64,000 bases of DNA from CALLMM01 sp964429855 (GCA_964429855.1 CAYSDM010000009.1:35808-99807); one strand, 5' to 3'; numbered from the stretch's first letter, positions 50,901 to 60,461 are shown. The notes: generated from the letters alone by a model not told the origin. Program-made: numbers and translations.

Positions 50901-52211
50901 TCAACGCAACAACTCGTCTGGACGCACATCGCCGACCGTATAGAACGATCCGGTGATCAGCACCAGATCATCGGTCGAGGCTTCACGCAGGGCAGCGCGC
51001 GCCGCCTCCAGCGGCGGCGTCAGGGTCTCCACCTGTATGCACCAGCGGCGCGCCGTCTCTGCGACCATCCCGGCATCCACCCCCTTGATCCAGAGCGGCT
51101 GAGTCGCGTAGACGCGGTCTGCCAGAGACGCCAGTGGCTCCAGTATCCCCTCCGGTGCGTGTCCGGTGGTAATGCCGACGACCAGCAGCAGGCGGCGATA
51201 GCTTCTTATGCGAATCTCCTGCGCCAGCGCCTGCGCGGAGATATCGTTGTGCGCCCCGTCCATAATCACCAGCGGACGGCGATTTATCACCTCCAGACGC
51301 CCCGGCAGATAGGCGCGTCGCAGTCCTTCCTGCACCGCCTCCAGCGAGACAGAAAAACCGCGCGCCTGCGCCATCTTTTCGACCGCCCCGATGGCGCAAG
51401 CGGCGTTGATTCGCTGATACGCTCCCTGAAGGCGCAGCCGCAGATCGGGATAGGCGCGTTCGGAAGTCCAGACTTGGAAGGTGCTGCAGGTGTCGTTTTC
51501 GTAGTGTATCCGGTCGGAGGAGGGCAGACCGGCGGGGCGGATCGGCACAATGCGCGTGAGGGGCGCGTTTCGCTCCTGCGCCGTCCGGCAGATCACCTCC
51601 AGCGCGCTCGGCTCTTCCGTGGCGGTCAGAACCGGTATGCCCGGCTTGATAATCCCGGCTTTTTCGGCGGCGATCTTCGCATGGGTGTCGCCCAGAATCT
51701 GGACATGATCCAGCCCGATATTGGTGATGACGCTGACCAGCGGCATGACGACGTTGGTCGCGTCCAGCCGCCCGCCGATCCCCACCTCTATCGCGGCATA
51801 GTCCGCCGCGCGCGCAGCGAAGTGGCAGAACCCGACCGCCGTCTTCAGTTCAAATTCGGTGATGGAGCCGAGGAGAGTCTCCTCCAACGCAGCGATGTGC
51901 GGAGCGATCTGAGTGACGAGACGCGCAAAATCTTCCGGCGGGATCATCTCGCCATCAACCTGCACCCGCTCGCGCACGTCATATACATAAGGGGAGTAGT
52001 AGCCGCCGGTACGAAAGCCGTGCGCGGTCAGAATGGCGGCGATCATGGCGGTGGTGGAGCCTTTGCCTTTAGTTCCGGCGATGTGGGCGATCCCGTACCG
52101 TCGGTGCGGCTGTTCCAGACGATCCAACAGCGCCTCAAACCGTTCGTTTCCCAGTTTGATTCCGAAGCGGTGCCGCCCCTGCATGTAAGCGAGCGCCTCT
52201 TCAAAATTCAT
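50901..52211 (-). CDS. folC: Folylpolyglutamate/dihydrofolate synthase
   Basis: This 436-residue Mur-ligase-family enzyme adds glutamate to dihydropteroate or folates. The ATP loop AGTKGKGSTTAMIAAIL, GIGGRLDATNVV and TNIGLDHVQILGDTHAKIAA are the signatures, and DGAHNDISAQAL marks the C-terminal domain. It starts at 52211 with GGAGGAG upstream. It is separated from argD by 71 bases. Confidence 0.95.
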   Translation of the reverse strand: MNFEEALAYMQGRHRFGIKLGNERFEALLDRLEQPHRRYGIAHIAGTKGKGSTTAMIAAILTAHGFRTGGYYSPYVYDVRERVQVDGEMIPPEDFARLVTQIAPHIAALEETLLGSITEFELKTAVGFCHFAARAADYAAIEVGIGGRLDATNVVMPLVSVITNIGLDHVQILGDTHAKIAAEKAGIIKPGIPVLTATEEPSALEVICRTAQERNAPLTRIVPIRPAGLPSSDRIHYENDTCSTFQVWTSERAYPDLRLRLQGAYQRINAACAIGAVEKMAQARGFSVSLEAVQEGLRRAYLPGRLEVINRRPLVIMDGAHNDISAQALAQEIRIRSYRRLLLVVGITTGHAPEGILEPLASLADRVYATQPLWIKGVDAGMVAETARRWCIQVETLTPPLEAARAALREASTDDLVLITGSFYTVGDVRPDELLR

Positions 52212-52424
52212 GCCGCCCTCTCCTCCCGCAAGATGGCGCTAGAGTACCTGAGCCGCTGCCGGGTTGTCAACGCGCCGAAGGAAACCGGCTCACGCGCGGC
52301 GAACAGAGGACGGAATCCCTGAAAACATTTCCTCTTCCCGGTCGTAGAGGATAGAGGTAACGAATCAAGCCGTGTCAGGCGGAGCGGATCATCCGCAGGA
52401 TACCCTACGAAAGGCACACCCTGA

Positions 52425-53402
52425 ATGCAGAAAGTGCGATTAGGAATACTGGGCGTAAGCTGGTGGACAAATGTCATCTGGCCCGGATTCTCCTCCGCGG
52501 AGAACGCCGAAGTCACCTGGATTGCCGCGCGCACCGGCGAGAAAGCCGAACGATTTGCCCGCGAACATGGTATTCCCAACTGGACCGATAACTACGCGGA
52601 TCTTCTCTCGGCAACGGATGTAGATGCGGTATATGTGGGCGTCCCCAATTTCCTGCACGAGGAGATGGCGGTGGCGGCGCTTGCCAACGGCAAACATGTC
52701 CTGCAGGAAAAGCCGATGGCGCTGACAGTGGACAAAGCCATCGCGCAGGCGGAGATCGCCTTCTCGCGCGGGTTGGTGCTGATGATTAACCAGGAGCTTC
52801 GACTGGTGGACACGATCCGCGATCTGCCAGAAGTGACGCGAACGCGGCTGGGCGCGCTCCGAAAGGTGATCCTGGGGGTGACGAAATCCCCGGAGAACTG
52901 GGGCGGCTGGCGCGGCGATAAGACGCGCTCCGGCGGCACGCTGTTTGAGATGGCAATCCATCAGTTGGATCTGGCGCGCTGGCTCTACGGGCGCAACCCT
53001 CTGCGGGTCTGGGCGCAGGGGGAGGACAGTTCCGGACATGATATGACGGTGGTGTTCGATTATGGCGAAGGCGATACAGCGCTCATAGACTACTGCTGGC
53101 GCAGCATCGGGTTCCGTCTACGGATGGAGCTATACGGTGAGCGCGGCTATCTGGTGCAGGAAGGCGATCTCAACACCGGGCGCGGAAGCCGCAGGATCGT
53201 GACGGAGAGCGGCTCCGAGCGCATGGATATGGATCTGGAGGTCTACGGGGTCAGCACCTTCCGCTATGTGCTGGAGAGCTTTGCAGACGCGATCCTGACC
53301 GGAAGCGAGCCGCCCATCCCGCCCGCAGACGGCATATGGGCGGTGCGTATGGCGGAATCGGCGCGCGAGGCGATGCGGACAGGGCGAATCATCGAGTTTT
53401 AG
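52425..53402 (+). CDS. Gfo/Idh/MocA-family oxidoreductase
   Basis: This 325-residue NAD(P)-binding protein has the N-terminal fold LGILGVSWWTNVIWPGFSSA and the family EKP motif in HVLQEKPMALTVDKAIAQAE. Family enzymes oxidise sugars or sugar alcohols such as inositol, glucose or fructose. The conserved C-terminal domain is present. It lies beside the sugar-acting genes that follow, on the opposite strand, so it may act in the same pathway. Substrate is unknown. Confidence 0.88.
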   Translation: MQKVRLGILGVSWWTNVIWPGFSSAENAEVTWIAARTGEKAERFAREHGIPNWTDNYADLLSATDVDAVYVGVPNFLHEEMAVAALANGKHVLQEKPMALTVDKAIAQAEIAFSRGLVLMINQELRLVDTIRDLPEVTRTRLGALRKVILGVTKSPENWGGWRGDKTRSGGTLFEMAIHQLDLARWLYGRNPLRVWAQGEDSSGHDMTVVFDYGEGDTALIDYCWRSIGFRLRMELYGERGYLVQEGDLNTGRGSRRIVTESGSERMDMDLEVYGVSTFRYVLESFADAILTGSEPPIPPADGIWAVRMAESAREAMRTGRIIEF

Positions 53403-53429
53403 TGTCGTCCAGCCGGAGAGGAGGGGCCG

Positions 53430-55220
53430 TCAACGCCCCTCCTCTTTTGTCTGCCTGCTCCATAGAATCTCCTGTTCAGACGCCCCTGTGATGCAGACGC
53501 TTTGAAACGGAAATCCCCAGGCGGTGAAGGAGAGGGAGGGCTGCGGCGCGCCGTTGACCTGTATCGTCGCCTCTTCCATTGCCAGCCAGCAGAGAGTGGC
53601 GTCGGGAAGCGGCTCCGGCATCCGCAGGCGCGCGGAGGCTCCTTCGGGCGTCGCCCGATAGTCCCGCCACTCCGCCTTTCGCCGCGCTCGTTCCCACTGA
53701 TTGATCTGCGCCGCCGTCCAGCACTCCATGCCGCGCGCTTTTGCCTGCGCCGCCGCGCGTTTGAGAGAGTCGGCGACGTTCGGCTTGCGGATGTGCGCGG
53801 GATGGAACAGCAGGTGCAGAATGCCGTGATGACGCAGCGCCGCCTCCTGCAGCGGCGCCAGCAGGGCTTCCGGCGCAAAGATGTGCAGGTCCTGCGTGGG
53901 AGTCGCCAGTTCCAGCACGTCCAGCAGCGTGCCATCCGGAGCGACAGGGCGATAGAGATGGCAGGTTCCGAAGTTATAGCCCGCCTCCCCGGTCTTGGAT
54001 GCGCCTTTCGACTGATCTAACTGAATCCCCCGCTCCGTACACCACGTATAGAACTCCGTATCGCCCTCCCAGCGCAGGTAGTGGTTCTTGTTGGTAACGG
54101 GTCTCTCGCCCGAAAACAGCGCGGTCAACTCCCTCCACTGCCGGTCAAACTCCGCTTCGCCCCATGCCAGCCCCTCCGTCATGGCATCGTAGTGCATCGC
54201 CAGTTCATGCCCCGACTCGCGAATAGCGCGCATCAGGTCCGGCGGATAGCCGGGCAGGATCACGCACCAGGTGGTTCGAACTTCGGCTTCCCGCAGCGTC
54301 TCCAGCAGCTGCCATCCGTCGGCGGGGTCGTTCTCGTCGGTGTCGTGCGAGATGTGCAGCAGTGCCGGCAGGCGGCGCGGGTAGAGCCACAGCAGAGGCA
54401 GCGCGACCCCCTGCGTAGAAGCCAGATGAAAGAGCGCGCGCAGCAACAGTTCCCGCCAGCAGTCGGCTATCGGGTGCAGAAAACCGGACAACCCCGGCGC
54501 GCCCTCCACCGGTTGGCGATCAAAAATCCAGTCCAGCGCCGCTCCATCGTCGCTTTTAAGCACTCCATCGCAGACCGGCGCGGTTCCGTCCGACGCGGCG
54601 ACCCCGTCGCGGGTGATCGCGGTTCCCTGCTGTATTCGCACGACCGTCCCGGTCAGGTCCGGCGCAATCAGCAGGCAGCGTCCGTCTCCGCAGTTCGCCT
54701 CGGTCAGCACAGCGCGTCCGGTCGGCTGTTGATGGGCATTCAGTCCCTCCGCAAGCGTTCCGGCATCTATCGCCCGCACCGGCAGCCCATTGAAGTAGTG
54801 AAGCGGCAGCGGCAGCCCTTTCAAAACGGGATGATCGGCGGCGCGGGGCAGAAGGTAGCCCTCCCCCAGATTGCTGACGCCGCCTCCCCAACTGGAGTAG
54901 GCGGGCTTCTCGACCTCCACGCCGAGGAGCCTCTCCAGTCCACAGACGCCCCCGACGCTCACCCATCCCCCGCCCGTCTGCAGCCAGTTCGTCAGCGTGG
55001 TCTTCAGAGATTCCGACAGAGAGGTCTCCCCAATGGTCAGCAGCAGGCGCAGGGAGGGCAGACGCGCCTCCAGCCGCTCGCTGGATACCGGCTCAAAACA
55101 GATCCCCGCATGGCGCAGTATCTCATAGATATAGTCGCCATGCCGGACGGAGCGCGAAGCGTTGCGCGCAGGCTCCGAAAAGACGCAGACCCCCAGCGGC
55201 AGTCCGTCTGTATCTGTCAT
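53430..55220 (-). CDS. Polysaccharide deacetylase-like (NodB-fold) protein with N-terminal domain
   Basis: This ~596-residue protein has a NodB-like motif HISHDTDEND at residues 289-298, followed by TTWCVILPGYPPDLMRAIRESGHELAMHYD, typical of the deacetylase fold. An N-terminal region (~1-240) resembles a glutamine-amidotransferase-like Rossmann fold with LLLTIGETSLSESLKTTLTN and GGGWVSVGGVCGLERLLGVE. The start at MTDTDGLPLGVCVF (55220) is chosen because the frame's upstream part enters the aldolase gene. There is no signal peptide, so an intracellular role is likely. It lies 22 bases downstream of the aldolase gene. Confidence 0.75.
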   Translation of the reverse strand: MTDTDGLPLGVCVFSEPARNASRSVRHGDYIYEILRHAGICFEPVSSERLEARLPSLRLLLTIGETSLSESLKTTLTNWLQTGGGWVSVGGVCGLERLLGVEVEKPAYSSWGGGVSNLGEGYLLPRAADHPVLKGLPLPLHYFNGLPVRAIDAGTLAEGLNAHQQPTGRAVLTEANCGDGRCLLIAPDLTGTVVRIQQGTAITRDGVAASDGTAPVCDGVLKSDDGAALDWIFDRQPVEGAPGLSGFLHPIADCWRELLLRALFHLASTQGVALPLLWLYPRRLPALLHISHDTDENDPADGWQLLETLREAEVRTTWCVILPGYPPDLMRAIRESGHELAMHYDAMTEGLAWGEAEFDRQWRELTALFSGERPVTNKNHYLRWEGDTEFYTWCTERGIQLDQSKGASKTGEAGYNFGTCHLYRPVAPDGTLLDVLELATPTQDLHIFAPEALLAPLQEAALRHHGILHLLFHPAHIRKPNVADSLKRAAAQAKARGMECWTAAQINQWERARRKAEWRDYRATPEGASARLRMPEPLPDATLCWLAMEEATIQVNGAPQPSLSFTAWGFPFQSVCITGASEQEILWSRQTKEEGR

Positions 55221-55242
55221 AGCGTTGGCTCTCCCGACGTGT

Positions 55243-57297
55243 TTATCGCAGAAAGGCTTCTCGCAGACCGCCGTCAATCGGCAGAACAGCCCCGGTCGTC
55301 TTCGCGCTGCGATCCGAGGCGAAGAAGAGCGCGGCTTCCGCCACATCCTGCGCCGTGACCTTCGCCTTCAACAGATTACTCTGCCGGATCGTCTCCTCGA
55401 AGGTATCCGGCGGGATGCCTTTGGCGCGCGCCCGCTCCGCTTTCAGTTCCGGCGTCCACAGCCCCGCCTCAAAGACAGCGTCTGGATTCAACATATTTAC
55501 CCGAATCCCGTACTGCCCGTTCTCGATGGCAAGCACACGCGCCAACTGCGCCTCCGCCGCCTTCGCGCAGCTATAGGCGCCGAAGTCCGCGCCGGGAGCC
55601 GGGACGTTTTTCGTGACATTGAACACGATGCTTCCCCCCAGACCCTGCGCGCGAAACATCCTTACGGCTTCGCGGGCGACCAGAAAATGCCCGGTCGCAT
55701 TGACCGCCAGACTGCGCTCCCAGGTCTCCCGCGAGAGATCTTCGATGCGCCCGGTCGAGGCGATCCCCGCATTGGAGACCAGAATATCCAGACCGCCATA
55801 GGCGCGCGCGACCTCTGCAAAGCCGCGTCGAATGTCGGTTTCGCTGGTGACATCCATGGCGATGCCGACGGCGCGCCCCTCTCCATGCTTGCGGTTAATC
55901 TCTTCCGCCGCCGCCTGACAACTCTCCTCCTGCAGGTCACAGATGACCAGATGCGCGCCTTCCCCGGCAAACCGCTCCGCAATGGCGCGCCCGATTCCGC
56001 CCGCCGCCCCTGTTACCAGCGCGATCCGTCTGGCAAGCTCTTTCTCCGGAGGAGCCAGCGTCAATTTATACAGTTCCAGCCCCCAGTACTCCGCAGAGAA
56101 GGCATCAGCTTCCTCCAGCGTTCTGTAAGCGGAGACCCCTTCGGCATCGCCGATAATCTGGATCGTATGGCGATAGATGTCGGCGGGAACCTGCGCCGTT
56201 AGAAGATCCTTTCCACTCGTCCACATTCCCAGACCGGGTATCAGCACAATTCGCGGCGTCGGGTCGAGCATCTTCTGATCCGTGCGATGACGCTCGTAAT
56301 AAGCGGCGTAGTCCTCGCGCCATGTCTCCGCCGCCTCGCGGATACAGGCGATGACATGCGCGGGATCTTCGGGATGGGTAACCGGGACAAAGAGGGGCAG
56401 CACTTTGGTGCTGAGAATATGGTCGGGCGTCGCCGCGCCGATCTGCGAGACTCGCGCCGCCGCCTCCGAACCGACGAACTCCAGCACCGGAGCAGAATCC
56501 TCATAGCGCAACACCATCCGCTTCGGAACGCTGATCGCGCCGCGCAGCGCCGGGGCGATCTCCGCGGCGACCTGCCTTCGGCGCTCCTCCGGCAGCGTCT
56601 GAACCCGGATGCCGCCAAAAACCGCCTTCCCGCGCCGCTTCTCCGCCAGATACGCCTCCGCCTGCGTGGCCAGCGCGATATGGGCGTCGTAGGCTTCCCG
56701 ACACGTTTCGCCCCAGGTAATCAGACCGTGATTCATCAGCACAAGCCCGGACGCATCGGGGTTCGTTCGCACCGCCTCCCCGACCTGTCTGGAGAGCAGA
56801 AAGCCGGGACGAATATAGGGAATCTGGATGACTCGCTCTCCCAGCGCTTGCCGCACCGCCGATTCTCCCACCGTATTATTGCTGAGGGCAACGATGGCGT
56901 CTGCGTGGCTGTGGGCGACGGCTTTTGCCGGCAGGAAAGCATGAAGCAGAGTCTCTATCGAGCCGCGAGGGTCGGCGGGCGACATCTGGCACAGCGCGAG
57001 ATAGGCGACCATCTCTTCGTCGCTCATCTCCTCGCGGGACTCGACCGCCAGCGCATCCTCCATGCGGATGCCGGTAAAGTGCCTGCGCTCAATGGTTTTG
57101 AGATCGGAACCGCTCCCCTTGACGCGCAGCACGTAGGTATCGCGTTGCCGGTAGTCCTTTTCCTGGACTTTGAGCGAGGTGTTCCCGCCGCCCCAGACGA
57201 CCAGTCCGGTCTCCGCGCCGATCTGACGCGACATGTAGACCAGTTGGTCAATCGGTTCGAGATCGCGGACTTCGCTGTCGTTCCAGCGATTAATCAT
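55243..57297 (-). CDS. Class II aldolase / short-chain dehydrogenase fusion
   Basis: This 684-residue fusion has an N-terminal class II aldolase domain with metal-binding His in KAVAHSHADAIVALS (H129, H131) and LVLMNHGLITWGE (H190). The C-terminal short-chain dehydrogenase has TGAAGGIGRAIAERFAGEG near residue 427 and a YSCAK catalytic motif near 570. Similar proteins (RhaD/RhaE-like, YuxG-like) act in rhamnose or related deoxyhexose breakdown to a lactaldehyde-type product. The substrate is not certain. It heads a two-gene unit with the NodB-like gene. Confidence 0.9.
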   Translation of the reverse strand: MINRWNDSEVRDLEPIDQLVYMSRQIGAETGLVVWGGGNTSLKVQEKDYRQRDTYVLRVKGSGSDLKTIERRHFTGIRMEDALAVESREEMSDEEMVAYLALCQMSPADPRGSIETLLHAFLPAKAVAHSHADAIVALSNNTVGESAVRQALGERVIQIPYIRPGFLLSRQVGEAVRTNPDASGLVLMNHGLITWGETCREAYDAHIALATQAEAYLAEKRRGKAVFGGIRVQTLPEERRRQVAAEIAPALRGAISVPKRMVLRYEDSAPVLEFVGSEAAARVSQIGAATPDHILSTKVLPLFVPVTHPEDPAHVIACIREAAETWREDYAAYYERHRTDQKMLDPTPRIVLIPGLGMWTSGKDLLTAQVPADIYRHTIQIIGDAEGVSAYRTLEEADAFSAEYWGLELYKLTLAPPEKELARRIALVTGAAGGIGRAIAERFAGEGAHLVICDLQEESCQAAAEEINRKHGEGRAVGIAMDVTSETDIRRGFAEVARAYGGLDILVSNAGIASTGRIEDLSRETWERSLAVNATGHFLVAREAVRMFRAQGLGGSIVFNVTKNVPAPGADFGAYSCAKAAEAQLARVLAIENGQYGIRVNMLNPDAVFEAGLWTPELKAERARAKGIPPDTFEETIRQSNLLKAKVTAQDVAEAALFFASDRSAKTTGAVLPIDGGLREAFLR

Positions 57298-57517
57298 GTG
57301 GCATTCCCCTGTTATCTGCGAGTGGACGACGAAAGAGAAAACAGCGCGAGGCTGCCGCTCCGGACCGGTTCCGTATCTGAAACAGAGCCGGAATCGGCTC
57401 GGAGTGACAACCTCTCTCGATATTGTGTCCTATGCGGCGCGATTCTACCGTGGACTCGACGCGGAAGGCATCCGTGTTCAGCGGCTGCGTCTGACCGCTG
57501 GCAGAGCGCGTAAGAGA

Positions 57518-57961
57518 CTACCTGGTTTTCTCGACTTTGAGGACTTTATAGCCGACCTTTTTGACCGCCTCCGTCAAAACTTCGGATTTCGGGGGCGCTC
57601 CGGCAAAGGATACCACCGCAATCTGCGTTTTGGGATTGACGTTGACGGCGCGCACGCCTGTGACCGTCATCAAACTATCTTTCACTGTCTGTGCGCATCC
57701 TTCGCAGTGCAGACCGGAGAGGCGCATGGTCAGGGAGTTCTTGTCTGCCGTTCGGACGCTCTTCTTTCCAGAACGCGCGGTCTGCGCTGCCTTCTGACAG
57801 GCGGCGCAGGTTCCCTTCACATGACCGCAGGCGCACATCTCTTTTTTGACACCGGTCTTTTTTTCTACATTCTGCGCAGACATCGGCGCGCAGAGCATAC
57901 CGGTCAGCGCAATCAGGGCGGCGCCGGCCGCCAGTCTATGTAACCATCTTCGGTGCAGCAT
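57518..57961 (-). CDS. Exported heavy-metal-associated (HMA) domain protein
   Basis: This 147-residue protein has a signal-like N-terminus (MLHRRWLHRLAAGAALIALT, ending near AMSAQ), a Cys-rich segment MCACGHVKGTCAACQ (Cys43, 45, 52, 55) and a C-terminal HMA domain with GLHCEGCAQ (Cys86, Cys89), a Cu(I)/Zn-binding motif. It would bind or pass metal in the periplasm. It lies downstream of a thiol-oxidoreductase-like gene and, through it, of a Cys-rich gene with a strong promoter. Confidence 0.85.
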   Translation of the reverse strand: MLHRRWLHRLAAGAALIALTGMLCAPMSAQNVEKKTGVKKEMCACGHVKGTCAACQKAAQTARSGKKSVRTADKNSLTMRLSGLHCEGCAQTVKDSLMTVTGVRAVNVNPKTQIAVVSFAGAPPKSEVLTEAVKKVGYKVLKVEKTR

Positions 57962-58029
57962 GATGTGAATTTCCTTTCTGATCTCTATGTTCGTTCCTGC
58001 CGGACAGAATCAGGACCTGCCCGACAGGA

Positions 58030-59148
58030 TCAGGAGCCGGGAGCGGTTTCGACGCGATAGATGGCGCAGCCGTAAGCCGGAACATCGGCGCGCATCGGGG
58101 CTTTCCCCGCCAGCAGGAGATCCAGCGCATTGCGCAGATCGTGCTTCTGAACCATCTTCGGGTCGCGGCTGTCGTCTATCCGCCCATGATAGCGCAGGAT
58201 GCCCTGCGAATCCAGCACAAACGCCTCCGGGGTCACCTCCGCCTCGATCCGGTCGGCGATCTTATTGCCCGCATCTTTCAGCACCGGGAAGGGGAAACCG
58301 GCTTTACGGGCGTGTTCGGCAACCTTTTCAGACGGTTCGTTGGCGCTGGCGTTAAGGGCGAGGAAACGCACGCCCTTCCCGCTGTAACGGCGCGCCATCT
58401 CCACAATGCGCGTATCGTTTTTCTGCGAGCAGGGACACTCCGCCGATAGAATAAACAGCACCGTTAGCCGCTGCTTACGGTCGCCGAACAGACTCTCCAT
58501 CCTCCCGTCCGAAACGCGCGGAAGCTGGAAGTCTTCAATCGGTTTTCCGATCAGGCGCGAAGGCTTCTGCGGCGTCTCATCCAGACAGCACTCCGTCAGC
58601 TCTACTAGCTGCCGCCCGTGATCCGCCGCATGCACGGTGGTGATCGGAAGCATCACCCGCCCGTCGCCTCCCACCACGTAGGAGAGCCGCGCCTCCTCTC
58701 CATCGCCTGGAAGCGCGCCATATTTGCGGGCAACCCTCCTGCCCGGATCGAGCAGAATCGGAAAATCGAGCTTCTCGGCCTCATGCACGCGCTTTGCTGT
58801 CGGCGCGTCCGTCGGGATCAAGGCAAAGACCTTCACGCCGAGCGTGTCGAACTGCCGTGAGACTTTTTCGATGGAACGCAGTTGTATCACAGACGTTTCG
58901 CCCAGATCGGGCAGAAACGCCAGCGCCAGCGGACGGGCGCGATAGTCCTCCAGCTTATGCATCCGTCCGTCCTGATCGCTCAGTTGAAACGGAGGTGCGA
59001 TCTCGCCGGGGTTGATAATACGAACCAGATTCCGGTTGGCAAACCAGACGCTTCCCAGCAGCATCAAGCCGCCAAACAGCCAGACCGCACCTATGAACAT
59101 AAGAACCTTCGTCAAGGTTCTACGGGGATACCAGGTTTTTGCAGCCAC
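58030..59148 (-). CDS. Membrane-anchored protein with two thioredoxin-like (AhpC/TSA-type) domains
   Basis: This 372-residue protein has one N-terminal membrane helix (TLTKVLMFIGAVWLFGGLML, ~11-30), then two tandem redoxin folds. The first domain (~47-185) has IAPPFQLSDQDGRMHKLEDY and lacks the redox Cys (SVIQL where CxxC would be). The second (~200-345) has FQLPRVSDGRMESLFGDRKQ and a Cys pair CPCS (Cys238, Cys240). The C-terminus has a conserved Cys. It may be a periplasmic reductase or metal-chaperone partner of the HMA protein. It lies between a pseudopilin gene and the HMA gene. Confidence 0.85.
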   Translation of the reverse strand: MAAKTWYPRRTLTKVLMFIGAVWLFGGLMLLGSVWFANRNLVRIINPGEIAPPFQLSDQDGRMHKLEDYRARPLALAFLPDLGETSVIQLRSIEKVSRQFDTLGVKVFALIPTDAPTAKRVHEAEKLDFPILLDPGRRVARKYGALPGDGEEARLSYVVGGDGRVMLPITTVHAADHGRQLVELTECCLDETPQKPSRLIGKPIEDFQLPRVSDGRMESLFGDRKQRLTVLFILSAECPCSQKNDTRIVEMARRYSGKGVRFLALNASANEPSEKVAEHARKAGFPFPVLKDAGNKIADRIEAEVTPEAFVLDSQGILRYHGRIDDSRDPKMVQKHDLRNALDLLLAGKAPMRADVPAYGCAIYRVETAPGS

Positions 59149-59167
59149 AGAAACAGCTCCTGAGAAG

Positions 59168-59905
59168 TCATGGTGTGAGCGGATCGTACCAGTCTACATG
59201 CGGCGGCTGACCGGACGACTGCTGAAAGGTCGCCTCAAAACGGTGCCATTTGGCGTGTCCGTCGGTGAAGACGTAGTTCGAGCCGCCCTGATGACGGCGG
59301 ATCGCCAGGGTTTTGGGTTCGCGCCGGACACGATCCCACTGCCGCATGTTCATCATCGGATCCGACACGCGGGGCGGATCGCCCCAGTACATCGGCATGA
59401 AGTGATCGCCTTTGATCGGCATGGAGGGATCCCCTCCGACGTACTCCGCCAGTTCTGCCGCGAAGACGCACTCGGCTGGGCGGTTGATCCCTGCCAGACT
59501 GAAACTGCGGGGCGCCCTGTGATCTCCATACGGGGGATGCAGGGGATCGAAGTAGGCGTTAAACCCGTAAGAAGCCATACGCGGCTGCGGATCGTTCCAG
59601 GTCGGCGCGTTGTCGGAAGGACAGCGCTGCAGCAGCAGGGTGCGAACATACGGCTGCACGAGATTGAGCCAACTCTCCGCCGGAGCCATGCCCGGAAACG
59701 GCATGCGGACTGTCGGAAGCGACTCGTCGTAGTCCTGCGAATACATGAAGACCGCCATGCCCATCTGCTTGCAGTTGGACAGGCAGGAAACCGCGTGCGC
59801 CTTCTCCCGCGCCTGCGAGAAGACCGGAAACAGGATGGCGGCAAGAATCGCGATAATCGTGATGACAACAAGCAGCTCGATGAGGGTAAAACCTCGTCGT
59901 CTCAT
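59168..59905 (-). CDS. Type II pseudopilin-like protein with H-X9-DG domain
   Basis: This 245-residue protein starts MRRRGFTLIELLVVITIIAI, a prepilin signal with Phe at +1, then a long hydrophobic helix. The C-terminal H-X9-DG motif is visible as HQGGSNYVFTDGHAK. AAGGAG precedes the ATG. It resembles the pseudopilin at 18959-19735 and, like it, lacks nearby secretion genes. It lies 19 bases upstream of the double redoxin gene and may be part of the same transcript. Confidence 0.88.
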   Translation of the reverse strand: MRRRGFTLIELLVVITIIAILAAILFPVFSQAREKAHAVSCLSNCKQMGMAVFMYSQDYDESLPTVRMPFPGMAPAESWLNLVQPYVRTLLLQRCPSDNAPTWNDPQPRMASYGFNAYFDPLHPPYGDHRAPRSFSLAGINRPAECVFAAELAEYVGGDPSMPIKGDHFMPMYWGDPPRVSDPMMNMRQWDRVRREPKTLAIRRHQGGSNYVFTDGHAKWHRFEATFQQSSGQPPHVDWYDPLTP

Positions 59906-60015
59906 ATCACAACTCTCCTTTTTGAAAACTCAAGTTCCAGCAGCGGTCTGATCGCCCGGAGACGCCTGTATGGACTGTGTCTCCGGCATCCCACAGACCT
60001 CTACTTTCATGAAGC

Positions 60016-60432
60016 TCAGGAGAGTCGAGGAGGAGGCTCATCCGGCAAAGACGACGGCGACGAGAGGGAAGAGAGATACGCAGGGAGTTCCGTCGCCGCC
60101 ACGGACAGGAAGAGGGCAGTAGAGCGAACTGCCGGCATCACGCAAGCCGATCGCGACCGCCATAGCAGCGCCTCATCGCCCAGATCGCACAGTGCGCGCA
60201 TAGCGGCAGCATTCGCCGGACTCTGAGCGGGTTTGCAGCAGCAGACCGACTCGCCGGGACAGCGCCGACAGTGGCAGTAGTCCGCATGAGGTTTCGTTCC
60301 CCTGCCGACGCGCGCCGGCAGGCTCAGAGAGGCAAAGGCAGGGAAGAGCGTATTCGTCGGCAGATACAGCGTGACGAACAGCAGCGCCAGAAAAGGCTGC
60401 CAGAACAGTTTGTAGGCTCTTCCCGAAAACAT
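60016..60432 (-). CDS. Small Cys-rich exported protein
   Basis: This 138-residue protein has an N-terminal hydrophobic segment (LFWQPFLALLFVTLYLPTNT) and a Cys-rich core (Cys53, 55, 58, 64-66, 82, 97 in HADYCHCRRCPGESVCCCKP and ALCDLGDEALLWRSRSACVM). The spacing suggests metal binding or disulfides; no named family was recognised. It has a strong upstream promoter and may be the first gene of the metal/redox group down to the HMA gene. Confidence 0.65.
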   Translation of the reverse strand: MFSGRAYKLFWQPFLALLFVTLYLPTNTLFPAFASLSLPARVGRGTKPHADYCHCRRCPGESVCCCKPAQSPANAAAMRALCDLGDEALLWRSRSACVMPAVRSTALFLSVAATELPAYLSSLSSPSSLPDEPPPRLS

Positions 60433-60461
60433 CTCGTTCTTTAGTTTGTATAATTTTTCAC

